Source: Anaerorudis cellulosivorans (GTDB taxonomy: Bacteria > Bacteroidota > Bacteroidia > Bacteroidales > Dysgonomonadaceae). Taken from it: a stretch of 64,000 nt of DNA. The position numbers were made by a program, and so were the translations under genes. This document shows, one piece after another, positions 63,942 to 64,000 of this stretch. The DNA lies in contig NZ_JAPCWE010000001.1 in assembly GCF_025943985.1 (NCBI RefSeq), positions 124,001 to 188,000 on the forward strand, read 5' to 3'. Every line of letters begins with the position of its first letter. Position 1 is the first letter of the stretch. Below the pieces are notes generated by a model. That model had not been told where the DNA came from. It ran no database searches and worked only from the letters and a program-made list of their open reading frames with translations.

Positions 63942-64000
63942 TTAAAATGTAACATTAACTCCTAAAACATAACTCCGTACCACCGGATAATTTGTACTCC
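63942..64000 (-). CDS. SusC-family transporter, 3' end only (1)
   Basis: Reading the minus strand in from the window edge gives ...TNYPVVRSYVLGVNVTF and a stop at 63942-63944. That is the standard last barrel strand and terminal Phe of SusC proteins. The rest of the gene lies beyond the window. It is followed after 12 bases by its SusD partner. Confidence 0.85.
   Translation of the reverse strand, partial: STNYPVVRSYVLGVNVTF

Overview
The window is from a low-GC Bacteroidota genome, almost certainly order Bacteroidales. The signs are tandem SusC/SusD pairs, several Bacteroidota-typical families (DUF3467, DUF4492, DUF4293, DUF5686, the Bacteroidota omega-like subunit, LytS/LytTR beside an OMP_b-brl_3 receptor), many SPII lipoproteins, and TAnnTTTG-type -7 boxes ahead of genes. 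The family cannot be settled from sequence alone; a Dysgonomonadaceae/Porphyromonadaceae-like relative would fit. Cytochrome bd oxidase suggests an anaerobe that scavenges or tolerates oxygen. No rRNA, tRNA or CRISPR array was seen.

Region 1 (1-1.3 kb) is the right part of an IS3-family insertion sequence whose left end is outside the window. It sits directly behind a TPR gene. Region 2 (1.3-11.2 kb) is a minus-strand housekeeping block: TPR protein, glnS, tsaD, an outer-membrane barrel resembling the C-terminal half of DUF5686, the ABC-F factor ettA, a DUF4382 lipoprotein and class II fructose-bisphosphate aldolase. Between ettA and the DUF4382 gene lies a hairpin-rich, structured-RNA-like segment that resembles a group II intron fragment.

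Region 3 (11.5-20.2 kb) is on the plus strand: DUF3467, DUF4492, cydA, cydB, a DUF3298 lipoprotein, rsmG, a metallo-beta-lactamase-fold hydrolase and gcvP, ending in an (AGATT)7 tract. Region 4 (20.3-26.1 kb) is a minus-strand catabolic locus with two Gfo/Idh/MocA oxidoreductases, a DUF1080 lipoprotein and two exported sugar-isomerase-type TIM barrels. This gene set matches the oxidation/elimination route of glycoside cleavage through 3-keto sugars.

Region 5 (26.6-43.9 kb) is envelope and core metabolism: M48 lipoprotein, DUF4293, omega-like subunit, BamD, Crp/Fnr regulator, DUF5686 protein, DUF389 protein, PspC membrane protein with its PadR regulator, coaBC, an M23 peptidase, pncB, an HD-domain protein and a patatin-BamA type Vd protein. 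A 689-bp gene-less stretch before coaBC carries eight 11-bp tandem repeats. Region 6 (44.0-48.7 kb) has a TonB-family outer-membrane protein followed by an overlapping LytS/LytTR pair.

Region 7 (48.7-64 kb) is a minus-strand polysaccharide utilisation locus (PUL) running in from beyond the right edge: SusC (3' end only), SusD, SusC, SusD, DUF2264 (GH154-type), a GH16-GH43 fusion, a BNR-4 propeller protein, GH105 and GH2. The enzyme set fits type II arabinogalactan or a similar uronic-acid-capped beta-1,3-galactan: GH16/GH43 would cut the backbone and the lyase-like propeller, GH105 and GH154 would remove glucuronate caps. No PUL regulator lies inside the window.
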